A DNA stretch of 64,000 nt from Pseudoalteromonas sp. UG3-2 (GTDB lineage: Bacteria; Pseudomonadota; Gammaproteobacteria; Enterobacterales; Alteromonadaceae). The stretch lies in assembly GCF_037120705.1 (NCBI RefSeq), contig NZ_JAWLJU010000001.1, forward strand, positions 310,001-374,000. The letters run 5' to 3'. Shown piece by piece: positions 37,030 through 45,647 of the stretch (position 1 is the first letter of the stretch; every line of letters begins with the position of its first letter). The translations under genes and the position numbers were made by a program. The notes below the pieces were generated by a model. It was given only the letters and a program-made list of their open reading frames with translations, did no database searches and was not told where the DNA came from.

Positions 37030-37998
37030 ATGCAATTAACCAGTTTTGGTGAAATGTTAATGGATCTCCTGCCTACCACACAGGGTGCCCTACTGCCAGT
37101 GGCGGGTGGGGCTCCGGCAAACGTGGCAGTAGGATTTGCAAAGCTGGGCGGCCAGGCCGCTTTTATCGGAGGCTTTGCCGAAGATGCTTTTGCCCATCAG
37201 CTTAAAACCACGCTGCAAAGCTATGATGTAAATACCTCGTGGTGCGTAACCGTCCCAGGCACAAAAACCGCGCTTGCGATAGTGCAACTGGATGCTCAGG
37301 GCGAGCGCAGCTTTTCTTTTTATCGTGACAACACGGCTGATATTGCCCTGGATTACGCACAGCTTAAACAGCTGCAATGGCCAACAGCGGGCCTGTTTCA
37401 TTTTTGCTCGAACACGTTAACCTCAGAAAAAGCGTTTGCAACCACCCAAGCCTTGGTGGCAGCTGCCGCCAAACAGCAACAGTTGGTGTCATTCGATGTA
37501 AATCTACGCCTTAACTTATGGCCCGATCAGAGCCTAGTATCTCAGCGCGTAGAAGCCTGTTTTGCTTTGCTTGATATTATTAAGCTCAGTGTTGAGGAGC
37601 TAGACTATTTAGCTGACGCTCAAGGGGTAACTCCAGACGACTATTCAGCTTGGTTATTACAGCAAGGTATACAAGTGATAGTGTTGAGCGATGGCCCAAG
37701 ACCAAGCAAAGTTATCACGAACAATGATTGTATGTCTGTTACTCCACCGCAGATCCAAGCCATAGACACCACAGGAGCAGGTGACAGCTTAATATCCGCT
37801 TTTTTGTTTTACCTCAGCCGTAGCGATATTGATAAAAAACGGTTGTCACAACACCCTAGTGTCCTTCGTCAGGCATTGGTATTTGCCCTCCATTGCGGCG
37901 CTTATACTTGTTTAGATAAGGGCGTTATGCCGCAATTGCCTACGCTTGCGGCGTTACAACAACAGTTCCCTTCCTTCGACCCTAACTTGGGCAAGTGA
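37030..37998 (+). CDS. Fructokinase (PfkB family)
   Basis: A 322-residue sugar kinase. GGAPANVAVGFAKLGG (26-41) and the C-terminal signature DTTGAGDSLISAF with catalytic D252 identify a PfkB ribokinase-type enzyme close to fructokinases. It would turn the fructose released by sucrose phosphorylase into fructose-6-phosphate with ATP. It is 16 bases after the TonB receptor gene, in one transcript, and is followed by a terminator. Confidence 0.9.
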   Translation: MQLTSFGEMLMDLLPTTQGALLPVAGGAPANVAVGFAKLGGQAAFIGGFAEDAFAHQLKTTLQSYDVNTSWCVTVPGTKTALAIVQLDAQGERSFSFYRDNTADIALDYAQLKQLQWPTAGLFHFCSNTLTSEKAFATTQALVAAAAKQQQLVSFDVNLRLNLWPDQSLVSQRVEACFALLDIIKLSVEELDYLADAQGVTPDDYSAWLLQQGIQVIVLSDGPRPSKVITNNDCMSVTPPQIQAIDTTGAGDSLISAFLFYLSRSDIDKKRLSQHPSVLRQALVFALHCGAYTCLDKGVMPQLPTLAALQQQFPSFDPNLGK

Positions 37999-38004
37999 TC
38001 GTAT

Positions 38005-38030
38005 GCGGGGAAGGAATATCCCGCTTTTTT
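38005..38030 (+). terminator. Rho-independent terminator after fructokinase
   Basis: GCGGGGA pairs with TCCCGC (one bulged G), followed by TTTTTT, 7 bases after the fructokinase stop. Confidence 0.75.
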
Positions 38031-38036
38031 CTAAGC

Positions 38037-38061
38037 AAAAAAAAGGCCGCAGCGGGCGGCC
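38037..38061 (-). terminator. Reverse-strand terminator without a known gene
   Basis: GGCCGC and GCGGCC form a 6-bp GC stem; on the reverse strand it is followed by eight T. It would end a reverse transcript starting within about 38070-38450, where no gene is evident. Confidence 0.6.
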
Positions 38062-38452
38062 AATGCATCATGGGTAAAACAATAGAAGGGATGTAAGTGT
38101 GAAAACAAGGCCATTTTAACCCAGAGACTGTAAATTAAAATCACATTATAAAGACTGTTAGCATCGATAAAAGCGAACAATAATAAACGGGCCGCCGCAG
38201 AGTAAGTGTTCAATGCTGATGTCAACATTTACCAATCGCTAGCCACTTACATAACTGCCTTACTCTGGTAATCGTAACGCTAAGGAAGTATTCGACACTC
38301 ACTGCTAAGCACCATTTATGACCCCAAAGCAAATGAGATCTTTTCGACCAATGACACAAAAAAAGCGTCAACTGACAATGGATCAAGTAACCGGTGCCAG
38401 AATAGATATGTTATAGTGTAACAAATCAAAACTCCCTGAAATAGAGATATCT

Positions 38453-40561
38453 GTGAACAATAAAATACTCTTCTCACTCCTTTTCGTAGCCAATGGCACT
38501 GTGGCGCAAGAAGCGATTAAATCGAACTCAGCCGAAGACATAGAACACATTGAAATTAAACGTGTATGGCAACCTTACCGAGGCAATGTGCCTTTAGTGC
38601 AAACTCCTCAAGCAGTCGATACGATAAGCTCAGACGTACTGGACAGTGAAAGCATTACGCGTTTTATGGCAGCTCTTGAGCTTTCGCCGAGTATTGTCAG
38701 GCAAAATAACTCTGGCGGTATGTTTGATAGCTTTGCCATCCGTGGTTTCTCCGGCGATGAAAATAATCCATCAGGCTACCTTGTCAATGGCTTTAATTCT
38801 CGCGGCTATAACGGCAATAGAAGTACCGCCAATATCGCCAGCATTGAAGTCATGAAAGGCCCAGGCTCTGCGCTTTATGGCCAAGGCGAGCCCGGTGGTA
38901 CCATAAATATCATTACCAAAAAGCCGCAATTCGACGAGCAAGGGTATATTCAGGCGACACTGGGGAACTACAGTAAAAAACAGTTTGAATTTGATTACAC
39001 AAAGGCAATGAATAAAGAGGCTGCATATCGACTTAATGGTTCATATGAAGACTCAGACACACACAGAGATCATGTCTTTGTCGAAAGCTTGCATTTATCG
39101 CCGTCGGTATTGTGGAATATATCAGCGGACACCAGTCTAAGTTATGAAATGGAAGTGTTAGATCAGAAAAAGCCCCTAGATAGAGGCGTCTATGTTCTCA
39201 ATAATGACTTTGATGGTGTTGAAGCGAACGCTTTTTACGGTGATATTCGTGATGGTGCTCACCAAGTTGAAGCACTTGGCCATCAGTTAGTATTAAATCA
39301 TAAGCTCAATGACGATTGGCACATACTTACTGGATTTGCTTATCGAGACTCTTCTTTTAAAGGAGTATCTTCTGATACTGAGTTATCTGCCGGTAGGCAA
39401 CTGCTGTTTACAAATGAGAACCTGCTTTCTCGGCAACGACGTGCCCGCGATTATCAAGCACTGGATGTCTCTGCACGCTTTGAATTAAGTGGTGAAGTTG
39501 AGCTCGGTAACGTTAAGCACAACATACTTATTGGTGTTGATCATTATAACTTTGATCTTGATACTAATTACAAAGTATGGCGCACAGCATGGGGTTCTGG
39601 TGATACCACTTACACTATTGACCCTAATAACCCAGACTACAGCCAAGCCCAACCTGAGCCGCTACAAAAAACACTGACCGCAGAAAATCAAAAAGGCTTA
39701 GGTGTTTATGCTCAAAACTTGATCGAACTGACTGATAACACAAAAGTTTTAGTGGGTGCTCGAGTGGATAAATTTGAGCAAGATATTCTCAACCTCCGTA
39801 GTAATGAAGCACAAAGCCAAGATCAAACTGAGTTTACACCTCGCTTAGGGTTTATTTATAACACCAGCGATAAGGTTAACCTGTACACCAGTTACGCCGA
39901 AGGATTTCGACCAAATCCAGGCCTCGATTCTAATCGTAATGCGTTTGCACCAGAAGAAACAAAATCATTTGAAATTGGCGCTAAATGGCAAGGTATCGCG
40001 AGTCGTTTCTCAGGTAGCATTGCACTTTTTGATGCCCAAAAAACCAATATGCTGACTGCTGAGCCGGATTCAGGTTTATCAGCAACTTTAGGGGAGGTAG
40101 AAAGCCAAGGTATTGAATTGCAATTAACGACTGAGCTGACAGCAGATACGGTACTGGCGTTTGCTTATGCTTATACCGATGCAAAAACAGCCAATGATGT
40201 GGTTAATGCAGATTGGGGCGTGCCAATCCCCAAAGGCTCTCGTTTGATCAATATTGCCGATCATATTGGCCATGTTTCACTCAAGCATTACACCACCTTT
40301 ATAGGCAAAGAGTCTTATTTTGGGGCAACCGTGAATTATGTCGGTGATCGCTTAGGCGAAACCACTGACGCCAACTTCATTTTGCCATCATATACACTCG
40401 TTAATTTGTCAGCTTCAGTTGAATTAAATGACCAGGTAAGCGTAAAACTGGACATCAACAACCTGTTTGATAGGGCTTATTTTGAAAACTCCTATCACAA
40501 ACTGTGGACCATGCCAGGATCGCCGACAACCTACAGCGCCAGTGTGAAGTATCAGTTTTAA
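38453..40561 (+). CDS. TonB-dependent siderophore-type receptor
   Basis: A 702-residue outer-membrane receptor. Signal peptide 1-18 (ending TVAQ), plug (about 45-165) with TPQAVDTISSDVL, FAIRGFSGDENNPSGYLVNGF and IEVMKGPGSALYGQGEPGGTINIITKKP, then a barrel ending YSASVKYQF. The GxxALYGQGEPGG pattern is that of the ferrichrome/ferric-siderophore receptor family. GTG start at 38453. No convincing Fur box upstream. Ligand unknown; followed by a DUF1624 gene in the same direction. Confidence 0.9.
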   Translation: MNNKILFSLLFVANGTVAQEAIKSNSAEDIEHIEIKRVWQPYRGNVPLVQTPQAVDTISSDVLDSESITRFMAALELSPSIVRQNNSGGMFDSFAIRGFSGDENNPSGYLVNGFNSRGYNGNRSTANIASIEVMKGPGSALYGQGEPGGTINIITKKPQFDEQGYIQATLGNYSKKQFEFDYTKAMNKEAAYRLNGSYEDSDTHRDHVFVESLHLSPSVLWNISADTSLSYEMEVLDQKKPLDRGVYVLNNDFDGVEANAFYGDIRDGAHQVEALGHQLVLNHKLNDDWHILTGFAYRDSSFKGVSSDTELSAGRQLLFTNENLLSRQRRARDYQALDVSARFELSGEVELGNVKHNILIGVDHYNFDLDTNYKVWRTAWGSGDTTYTIDPNNPDYSQAQPEPLQKTLTAENQKGLGVYAQNLIELTDNTKVLVGARVDKFEQDILNLRSNEAQSQDQTEFTPRLGFIYNTSDKVNLYTSYAEGFRPNPGLDSNRNAFAPEETKSFEIGAKWQGIASRFSGSIALFDAQKTNMLTAEPDSGLSATLGEVESQGIELQLTTELTADTVLAFAYAYTDAKTANDVVNADWGVPIPKGSRLINIADHIGHVSLKHYTTFIGKESYFGATVNYVGDRLGETTDANFILPSYTLVNLSASVELNDQVSVKLDINNLFDRAYFENSYHKLWTMPGSPTTYSASVKYQF

Positions 40562-40674
40562 GCCAGAATGGAGTATAAAGTCATAATTTATTCTGGGTAA
40601 TCTGATTGTCGAGAGTAACAGTCTGAGTAATTTTACTTGGACTGTTTTTCGTTTTGAATACGAGAAAGAGTGTA

Positions 40675-41841
40675 ATGAAAAACCTTCAAAACAGTAAAAC
40701 GCGGTTGCCTTCAATCGACATACTGCGTGGCTTGGTGATGTTATTTATGTTAGTGGATCATGTGAGAGAACGGTTTTTCTTACATGTACCTGTGCTTGAT
40801 CCGATGGACATTCATACCACCAGTCAAGATCTGTATTTTACCCGTTTAAGTGCTCACTTTTGTGCGCCCATTTTTGTCTTTTTGACCGGTTTATCGGCTT
40901 GGTTATATGAAAACCCCGCAAACGGCGCAAGACGTTCCGTCCAGTCATTTCTGTTAAAGCGTGGCTTATTTTTAATTTTACTTGAAATGACTCTGGTTAA
41001 TTTTTCTTGGTTTGGTACGTATCAAACTCTTTACTTACAAGTGATTTGGGCCATTGGCGTCAGTATGGTGGTATTAGCACTGCTGGTCGCTTTACCCCGC
41101 AGTGTGATTGCCATCTTGGGTGTCAGTATTGTGGTTGGCCATAATATGTTGTCGCCCATCGAGTTTGCAGCGAATGAAGTAGGCTATAGCGTTTGGACGG
41201 TTCTGCATGATCGAGGTTACTTAGTCGCTGACGCCTTAATTAACGTCAAAGCGTCTTATCCGGTTCTACCTTGGATTGGCGTTATCTTGTGCGGCTATGC
41301 AGTAGGACCTTTATTCGCAAGCTCAATATCTTCGCAGCAACGCAAAACCATTTTGTTGCAAAGCGGAGCAGCGCTTTTAGTCGGGTTACTTGTTTTAAGA
41401 GGATTAAATCTTTACGGAGAAACGCTGCCATGGTCTCAACAGGCAACAGTACTTCTGACTGTGATGGACTTTTTCAACTTCACTAAGTATCCACCGTCTC
41501 TTGACTTTATTTTACTAACATTGGGTGTAGGTGCATTGGTATTAGCGTTTTTAGAAACTCATGGGGGTAGAGTATTAGAACCCGTTCGAATATTAGGGTC
41601 AGCGCCAATGTTTTTCTACATTACCCACCTACACGCATTACTTGTCTTGAGCATAGTAGCGCAGTGGTTATTTGGAACCAACCTACATTATGGCAGCAGT
41701 CAAACTGCATATTTTGGCTTTTACCATGTCTGGCAAGTGTGGCTTTTTGCCCTCTGTTTGAGCGTGCTTTTATACCCAGTATGTAAATGGTTTGCAGGTT
41801 ATAAACGCCGCACGTCAGCGCGATGGGTTAAGTACTTTTAA
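40675..41841 (+). CDS. DUF1624 (heparan-glucosaminide acetyltransferase-like) membrane protein
   Basis: A 388-residue protein with about ten membrane helices. It opens RLPSIDILRGLVMLFMLVDHVRE, the DUF1624/COG3503 signature, with PVLPWIGVILCGYAVGPLF in the middle and MFFYITHLHALL near the end. Relatives are linked to transmembrane acyl transfer onto sugars. The ATG at 40675 has an AGAAAGAG site, preferred over the TTG 21 bases upstream. It is 113 bases after the siderophore receptor gene; whether linked is unclear. Confidence 0.85.
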   Translation: MKNLQNSKTRLPSIDILRGLVMLFMLVDHVRERFFLHVPVLDPMDIHTTSQDLYFTRLSAHFCAPIFVFLTGLSAWLYENPANGARRSVQSFLLKRGLFLILLEMTLVNFSWFGTYQTLYLQVIWAIGVSMVVLALLVALPRSVIAILGVSIVVGHNMLSPIEFAANEVGYSVWTVLHDRGYLVADALINVKASYPVLPWIGVILCGYAVGPLFASSISSQQRKTILLQSGAALLVGLLVLRGLNLYGETLPWSQQATVLLTVMDFFNFTKYPPSLDFILLTLGVGALVLAFLETHGGRVLEPVRILGSAPMFFYITHLHALLVLSIVAQWLFGTNLHYGSSQTAYFGFYHVWQVWLFALCLSVLLYPVCKWFAGYKRRTSARWVKYF

Positions 41842-41871
41842 ACATTAATGCTCCTTATTCTATTTGACCCA

Positions 41872-41905
41872 CGTACAGTGGCAAACTAAGTTTTGCCACT
41901 GTACG
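41872..41905 (+). terminator. Long hairpin after DUF1624 gene
   Basis: CGTACAGTGGCAAA and TTTGCCACTGTACG form a perfect 14-bp stem with a 6-base loop, 31 bases after the stop. The following T content is weak, but position and stability suggest a terminator. Confidence 0.6.
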
Positions 41906-42023
41906 GCTTTGATAGCTTTACTCAAACAGGTGCCTTAGTTTGACGATTTGGGTACATTCAATGTGAATTTCCACTGTAACCCCCCATTTTAAGCAATAGT
42001 TATTGGTAGAATTAGTTAGCCGG

Positions 42024-42228
42024 TTACGTTAAATATTTGGGTAGGATCTCGTCAATGGCCGTATTTGGTCTTTCGTTGTTGTAAATCCAAAGCTAATCAG
42101 TAGCAAGTTTCTGTGCCTGCTCAACGCTAACGAACATGTGTAAATCCAGCCATTCATGACGAGCTGTTCGGTTAAAACGTTCAGTATAAGCATTCTGAGC
42201 TGGCTTACCAGGCTGGATATGTAGCAGC
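42024..42228 (-). pseudogene. IS3-family transposase (OrfB) C-terminal remnant
   Basis: Reverse-strand translation gives IQPGKPAQNAYTERFNRT, ARHEWLDLHMF, an in-frame TAG, then LWIYNNERPNTAIDEILPKYLT and a stop at 42024. This is the C-terminal integrase end of an IS3-family OrfB with a nonsense mutation, and the rest of the element is missing. It is a dead scar. Confidence 0.88.
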
Positions 42229-42448
42229 GTTATTTTCTACTTTTAATAGAGTAGAAACTGGATTAACAAATGTGGCTTTCTTCATTCAAAAGTCACAGTG
42301 CCCGTCTGTTATAGCAGAACAAGTAGCTATGCTATATAAAGGCTTAACTGTTAACTATAGCTTTCCTAAAACAATACAAAGTGCCGTTTTATGGCTTCAA
42401 TCACTCAAAGTGAATATCAACAAAGAACGAGTCAACGAGTTACTTTGA
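42229..42448 (+). pseudogene. Truncated C-terminal gene fragment abutting the IS remnant
   Basis: An open frame without a proper start reads through ALFSTFNRVETGLTNVAFF, IQKSQCPSVIAEQ, VAMLYKGLTVNYSFPKTIQ and SAVLWLQSLKVNINKERV to a TGA at 42446-42448. The pattern ending in SAVLWL loosely resembles the C-terminus of SpoIIAA-like (STAS) proteins, but this is weak. Its 5' part was probably lost with the IS event. It overlaps the 3' end of the HxlR gene on the other strand. Confidence 0.5.
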
Positions 42449-42811
42449 GTTTAACTCTATCCCATGAGCCTCTGACCATTGCCGCAAATCTTCTAAAATT
42501 GAAAGTGCTGATTTTCCAAAGTCAGTAAGTTCATACGTAACAGCTATGGGTCTATCGCTTATAACTTTTCTAATTACCAGACCTTCGTCTTCAAGCTCCT
42601 TGAGACGCTGATCAACCATTTTTTTTGTTGCGCCACCAAGCATTCGAGTCAAATCATTAAATCGAACTGGCTCATCTTTTAAATGATAAATGATTGATCC
42701 TTTCCATTTTCCGCCGATTAAACGCATGCCTTTTTCAATTGCACAAGGTTCCATACATGCGTTATAAACTTTTTTTCTTCCCTTACTATCTGTTTCTATT
42801 GAACTTTCCAT
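42440..42811 (-). CDS. HxlR family transcriptional regulator
   Basis: A 123-residue winged-helix protein: CAIEKGMRLIGGKWKGSIIYHLKDEPVRFNDLTRML and VDQRLKELEDEGLVIRKV are the HxlR core. C19 and C23 stand just before the helical domain, as in thiol-sensing YodB/HypR members, so quinone or disulfide stress could be the signal (inference). Divergent from mdaB with a 119-base spacer rich in dyads; likely repressor of the redox operon. Confidence 0.93.
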   Translation of the reverse strand: MESSIETDSKGRKKVYNACMEPCAIEKGMRLIGGKWKGSIIYHLKDEPVRFNDLTRMLGGATKKMVDQRLKELEDEGLVIRKVISDRPIAVTYELTDFGKSALSILEDLRQWSEAHGIELNSK

Positions 42812-42833
42812 AATAATTCACTTATTTACTCTA

Positions 42834-42896
42834 GGTTACTAAAAGTATACTAATTGATTGTTGTTAAAAGGTACCTAGAATATACCACAAGTAACC
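42834..42896. promoter_or_regulatory. Candidate HxlR operators in the divergent spacer
   Basis: GGTTACT (42834-42840) and AGTAACC (42890-42896) are inverted to each other, 49 bases apart; between them are the palindromes AGTATACT (42844-42851) and AGGTACCT (42869-42876). TACT/AGTA half sites recur, as in known YodB/HypR sites. Binding is inferred. Confidence 0.4.
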
Positions 42897-42930
42897 GTTC
42901 AAAATAAATTTAAATTTTGGAGAAACACAG

Positions 42931-43512
42931 ATGAGCAACATTTTAATTATCAATGGTCACCAATATTACCCTTTTTCTGAAGGTAAGCTTAACAGTACCT
43001 TAGTAGATAAAGCTGCAAGCTTATTGAACGCAAAAGGTCACAATACACGCATAGTAACAATGTCTGAAACGATAGATGTTGAAAAAGAGCTAGAGAACCA
43101 TCAATGGGCGGATTTCGTTATTTTCCAATCGCCAATTAATTGGATGGGGGTTACTTGGTCTTTTAAAAAGTATATGGATGAAGTGTATACGGCAGGCATG
43201 GGAGGTGCGTTATGTGTTGGTGACGGCCGAACAGCAGAAGCGCCTAAAAAGAATTATGGTATGGGCGGTACGTTAACCAATACTAAATACATGATGTCAT
43301 TGACTTTCAATGCTCCAGAAGAGTCATTTAATGACGAAAATGAGTTCTTTGATGGCAAATCTGTTGATGATCTTCTGTTCCCTATGCATATGAACTTCAA
43401 ATTCTTTGGTATGAAACCAATGGAAACATTTGCGTGTTTTGATGTGATGAAAAATGCCGATGTTGAAAATGACTTAAAACGTTTTGAAGCGCACATTAAC
43501 AAACATTTTTAA
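42931..43512 (+). CDS. mdaB: MdaB-like NAD(P)H quinone reductase
   Basis: A 193-residue flavodoxin-fold protein. MSNILIINGHQYYPFSEGKLN, FQSPINWMGVTWSFKKYMDEVYTAGM, GDGRTAEAPKKNYGMGG and KYMMSLTFNAPEESF match E. coli MdaB, an FAD enzyme reducing quinones by two electrons and so avoiding semiquinone radicals. First gene of the HxlR-flanked operon; GGAGAAAC ribosome site. Confidence 0.92.
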   Translation: MSNILIINGHQYYPFSEGKLNSTLVDKAASLLNAKGHNTRIVTMSETIDVEKELENHQWADFVIFQSPINWMGVTWSFKKYMDEVYTAGMGGALCVGDGRTAEAPKKNYGMGGTLTNTKYMMSLTFNAPEESFNDENEFFDGKSVDDLLFPMHMNFKFFGMKPMETFACFDVMKNADVENDLKRFEAHINKHF

Positions 43513-43521
43513 GGAACAGTC

Positions 43522-44064
43522 ATGAGTATTGAATACACGAACAAGTTACACCCAGGTGCCGATTTTCCAGCTATTAAGGCAAAGTTACTAAACGGTGATA
43601 TTAAAACGCTATCAACACCCGAAAATGGGTTGGATTGGAAAATGGTCGTTGTATATAGAGGGCAACACTGCCCCCTTTGTACACGGTACCTGAATGAGCT
43701 GGAGAAAGTAAAAGGTTTACTTGCTGATACCGGCGTAGATTTGATTGCCGTTTCAGGCGACAGCAAAGAACAGTTAGAAAGTCATATTGATAGGCTCGAT
43801 GCTAGTTTTCCAATTGCCTATGGCCTTACTGTTGAACAAATGGAAGAGCTTGGCTTGTATATATCAGATCCAAGATCATCTGAAGAAACGGATCATCCAT
43901 TTGCTGAGCCGGGGCTGTTTATTGTTAATGATGAGGGAAAAGTTCATGTAGCAGATATTTCTAACAACCCATTTGTTAGACCAGAATTTCAGTCATTAAT
44001 TAGTGGCTTAGGCTGGATACGAAACCCTGCTAACAACTATCCTATTCGTGGTATGCGTAAATAG
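43522..44064 (+). CDS. Redoxin-domain peroxiredoxin-like protein
   Basis: A 180-residue thioredoxin-fold protein with VVYRGQHCPLCTRYLNEL, giving a CPLC pair (C50, C53) at the AhpC/TSA active-site position, and ISGDSKEQ-like text VSGDSKEQLESHID. A vicinal CxxC rather than the PxxxTxxC centre marks an atypical peroxiredoxin or thiol reductase. Nine bases after mdaB, cytoplasmic. Confidence 0.85.
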   Translation: MSIEYTNKLHPGADFPAIKAKLLNGDIKTLSTPENGLDWKMVVVYRGQHCPLCTRYLNELEKVKGLLADTGVDLIAVSGDSKEQLESHIDRLDASFPIAYGLTVEQMEELGLYISDPRSSEETDHPFAEPGLFIVNDEGKVHVADISNNPFVRPEFQSLISGLGWIRNPANNYPIRGMRK

Positions 44065-44072
44065 GAGCTGCA

Positions 44073-44435
44073 ATGAGCAAAATTGTTTTGACTGCTGTTA
44101 TTTCAGTCCTAATGTTTGGCAGTGCGTTTGCAGAAGACACGAAAGTCGAGCCAGCACACATCGCATCTCCAAATCAATATGAGCTGCTACTTGAGAACGA
44201 GGCAGTTACCGTACTCAAGATGATACTCAAACCGGGTGAACAGGATAATTGGCACAAACACAATGCTGAGACTGTTTATTTTGAAAAAGGTGGCAAGGCG
44301 ACAATAACGACAAGTGAAAAAGACATGACTTTGGAGATCCCAGATGGCTATGTGATGTGGCATGACCAATGGGAGCACCAAGTTAAAAATGTTGGTGAAA
44401 CAACAATCACTGCAATTATTGTTGAAAAGAAATAA
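44073..44435 (+). CDS. Exported small cupin protein
   Basis: A 120-residue protein with signal peptide 1-20 (cleavage near AFA-EDT) and one cupin domain: ILKPGEQDNWHKHNAETVYFEKGG is motif 1 with metal-binding His/His/Glu and YVMWHDQWEHQVKNVG is motif 2 with His. Probably a periplasmic metal-binding enzyme or sensor. Eight bases after the redoxin gene, and its stop overlaps the next start. Confidence 0.82.
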   Translation: MSKIVLTAVISVLMFGSAFAEDTKVEPAHIASPNQYELLLENEAVTVLKMILKPGEQDNWHKHNAETVYFEKGGKATITTSEKDMTLEIPDGYVMWHDQWEHQVKNVGETTITAIIVEKK

Positions 44436-45079
44436 TGATGTCAGAGACACAACTTAACATTGATATCATTTCTGATGTGGTTTGTCCTTGGTGTGTCATT
44501 GGCTATGGCCGCTTAAAAGCGGCATTAGCCAATGTTGACACTAAATTCGACGTTAATATTGTCTGGCATCCCTTCGAGCTAAACCCCAGTATGCCAAAAG
44601 AAGGTGAAAACCTAAGACAGCATTTGTCGAAAAAGTACGGTACTACATTAGAGGACAGCATTCGGGCCAGAGCTATGTTGACCGAAGAAGGCAAAAAAGT
44701 TGGCTTCAAGTTTAACTACTTTGACGAAATGAAAATGCTTAACACGCATCAATGTCATCAACTGCTTCACTGGGCGAAAGAAAGTGATTTGCAAACCCCA
44801 TTAGCAGAGGCATTTTTTGAGCATTTCTTTAGTAATAGAGGCACTTTCACAGAGCCAGAACTTATCCAAGTGGTGGAAAAGGTAGGACTAAACGTCACTC
44901 AAGCAACGTCTATTTTGGTTAACGACTTATACAGTGAAGAAGTGAAGTTAATTGAAGAGCACTGGCATCAAAAGGGTATACATGGCGTACCATTATTTAT
45001 TTTTAATGGCGAGCAAGCCCTATCAGGTGCACAAGAGGTAACAACTTTCGAACGTGTACTCAATCAATATTTAAAATAG
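44435..45079 (+). CDS. DsbA-family (FrnE-like) oxidoreductase
   Basis: A 214-residue protein with DVVCPWCVIGYGRL (CPWC near residues 17-20) and the helical insert and KGIHGVPLFIFNG cis-Pro loop of FrnE-type proteins. No signal peptide, so cytoplasmic; FrnE relatives act as disulfide isomerases in oxidative stress. Translation overlaps the cupin stop (TAATG); a second ATG directly follows and may be used. Confidence 0.9.
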   Translation: MMSETQLNIDIISDVVCPWCVIGYGRLKAALANVDTKFDVNIVWHPFELNPSMPKEGENLRQHLSKKYGTTLEDSIRARAMLTEEGKKVGFKFNYFDEMKMLNTHQCHQLLHWAKESDLQTPLAEAFFEHFFSNRGTFTEPELIQVVEKVGLNVTQATSILVNDLYSEEVKLIEEHWHQKGIHGVPLFIFNGEQALSGAQEVTTFERVLNQYLK

Positions 45080-45091
45080 AGACAACTTATT

Positions 45092-45646
45092 ATGTTTACT
45101 TATTATGAACCAGACACTGCTCCAGAAGAGTCGAAACCACTGATGGAGCAATCTTTAGCAGGTTTTGGCATGCTGCCAAACCTCCACAAAATTTTAGCTG
45201 AAGCGCCAGCAACTTATAAAGCGTACAACCAAACCTTTACAAGCTTCATGAAAGAAACAACGTTTAGCCCAGTTGAGCAACAAGTTGTTTTTATGACGTC
45301 AAATTATGAGAATAATTGCCACTATTGTGTTCCGGGCCATACATGGATGATGAAGTCATCTAAAATGCCAGATGATGTTATCGAAGCTTTGAGAAATGGC
45401 ACTAATCTGCCAGACGCAAAACTTCAAGCGCTTCATGATTTCACAAAAGCCTTATTAGACAACCGAGGTCATATTGGTGACGATAAGTTAAATGAGTTTT
45501 TGAATGCGGGATATACTAAGCGCCAAGCTTTGGAAGTATTAACCGGGCTGGCAGCAAAACTAATCTCAAACTTCACAAACGCATTAACACACACAGAAGT
45601 GGACGATGCAATGAAGCCTTATGCTTGGGAAAAGCCGGAGAAGTAG
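45092..45646 (+). CDS. AhpD-like carboxymuconolactone decarboxylase-family protein
   Basis: A 184-residue protein with NCHYCVPGHTWMMK (C76, C79, H83), the CxxC-x3-H centre of AhpD-type peroxidases. Helical throughout. Twelve bases after the DsbA-like gene. Likely an alkylhydroperoxidase or thiol relay partner of the redoxin (inference from context). Confidence 0.9.
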   Translation: MFTYYEPDTAPEESKPLMEQSLAGFGMLPNLHKILAEAPATYKAYNQTFTSFMKETTFSPVEQQVVFMTSNYENNCHYCVPGHTWMMKSSKMPDDVIEALRNGTNLPDAKLQALHDFTKALLDNRGHIGDDKLNEFLNAGYTKRQALEVLTGLAAKLISNFTNALTHTEVDDAMKPYAWEKPEK

Positions 45647-45647
45647 T

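Larger units (their letters stand above)
37999..38452. other. Intergenic region between sucrose locus and siderophore receptor
   Basis: About 450 bases with two oppositely directed terminators near its left end (38005-38030 forward, 38037-38061 reverse). No protein gene is supported: a 65-codon reverse frame (38031-38228) runs into the terminator, has no ribosome site and no family likeness. The reverse terminator hints at a small reverse transcript. Confidence 0.5.

Noticed and set aside
38031..38228. 65-codon reverse frame next to the siderophore receptor
   Set aside because: It runs into a terminator hairpin, has no ribosome site and resembles no known protein.
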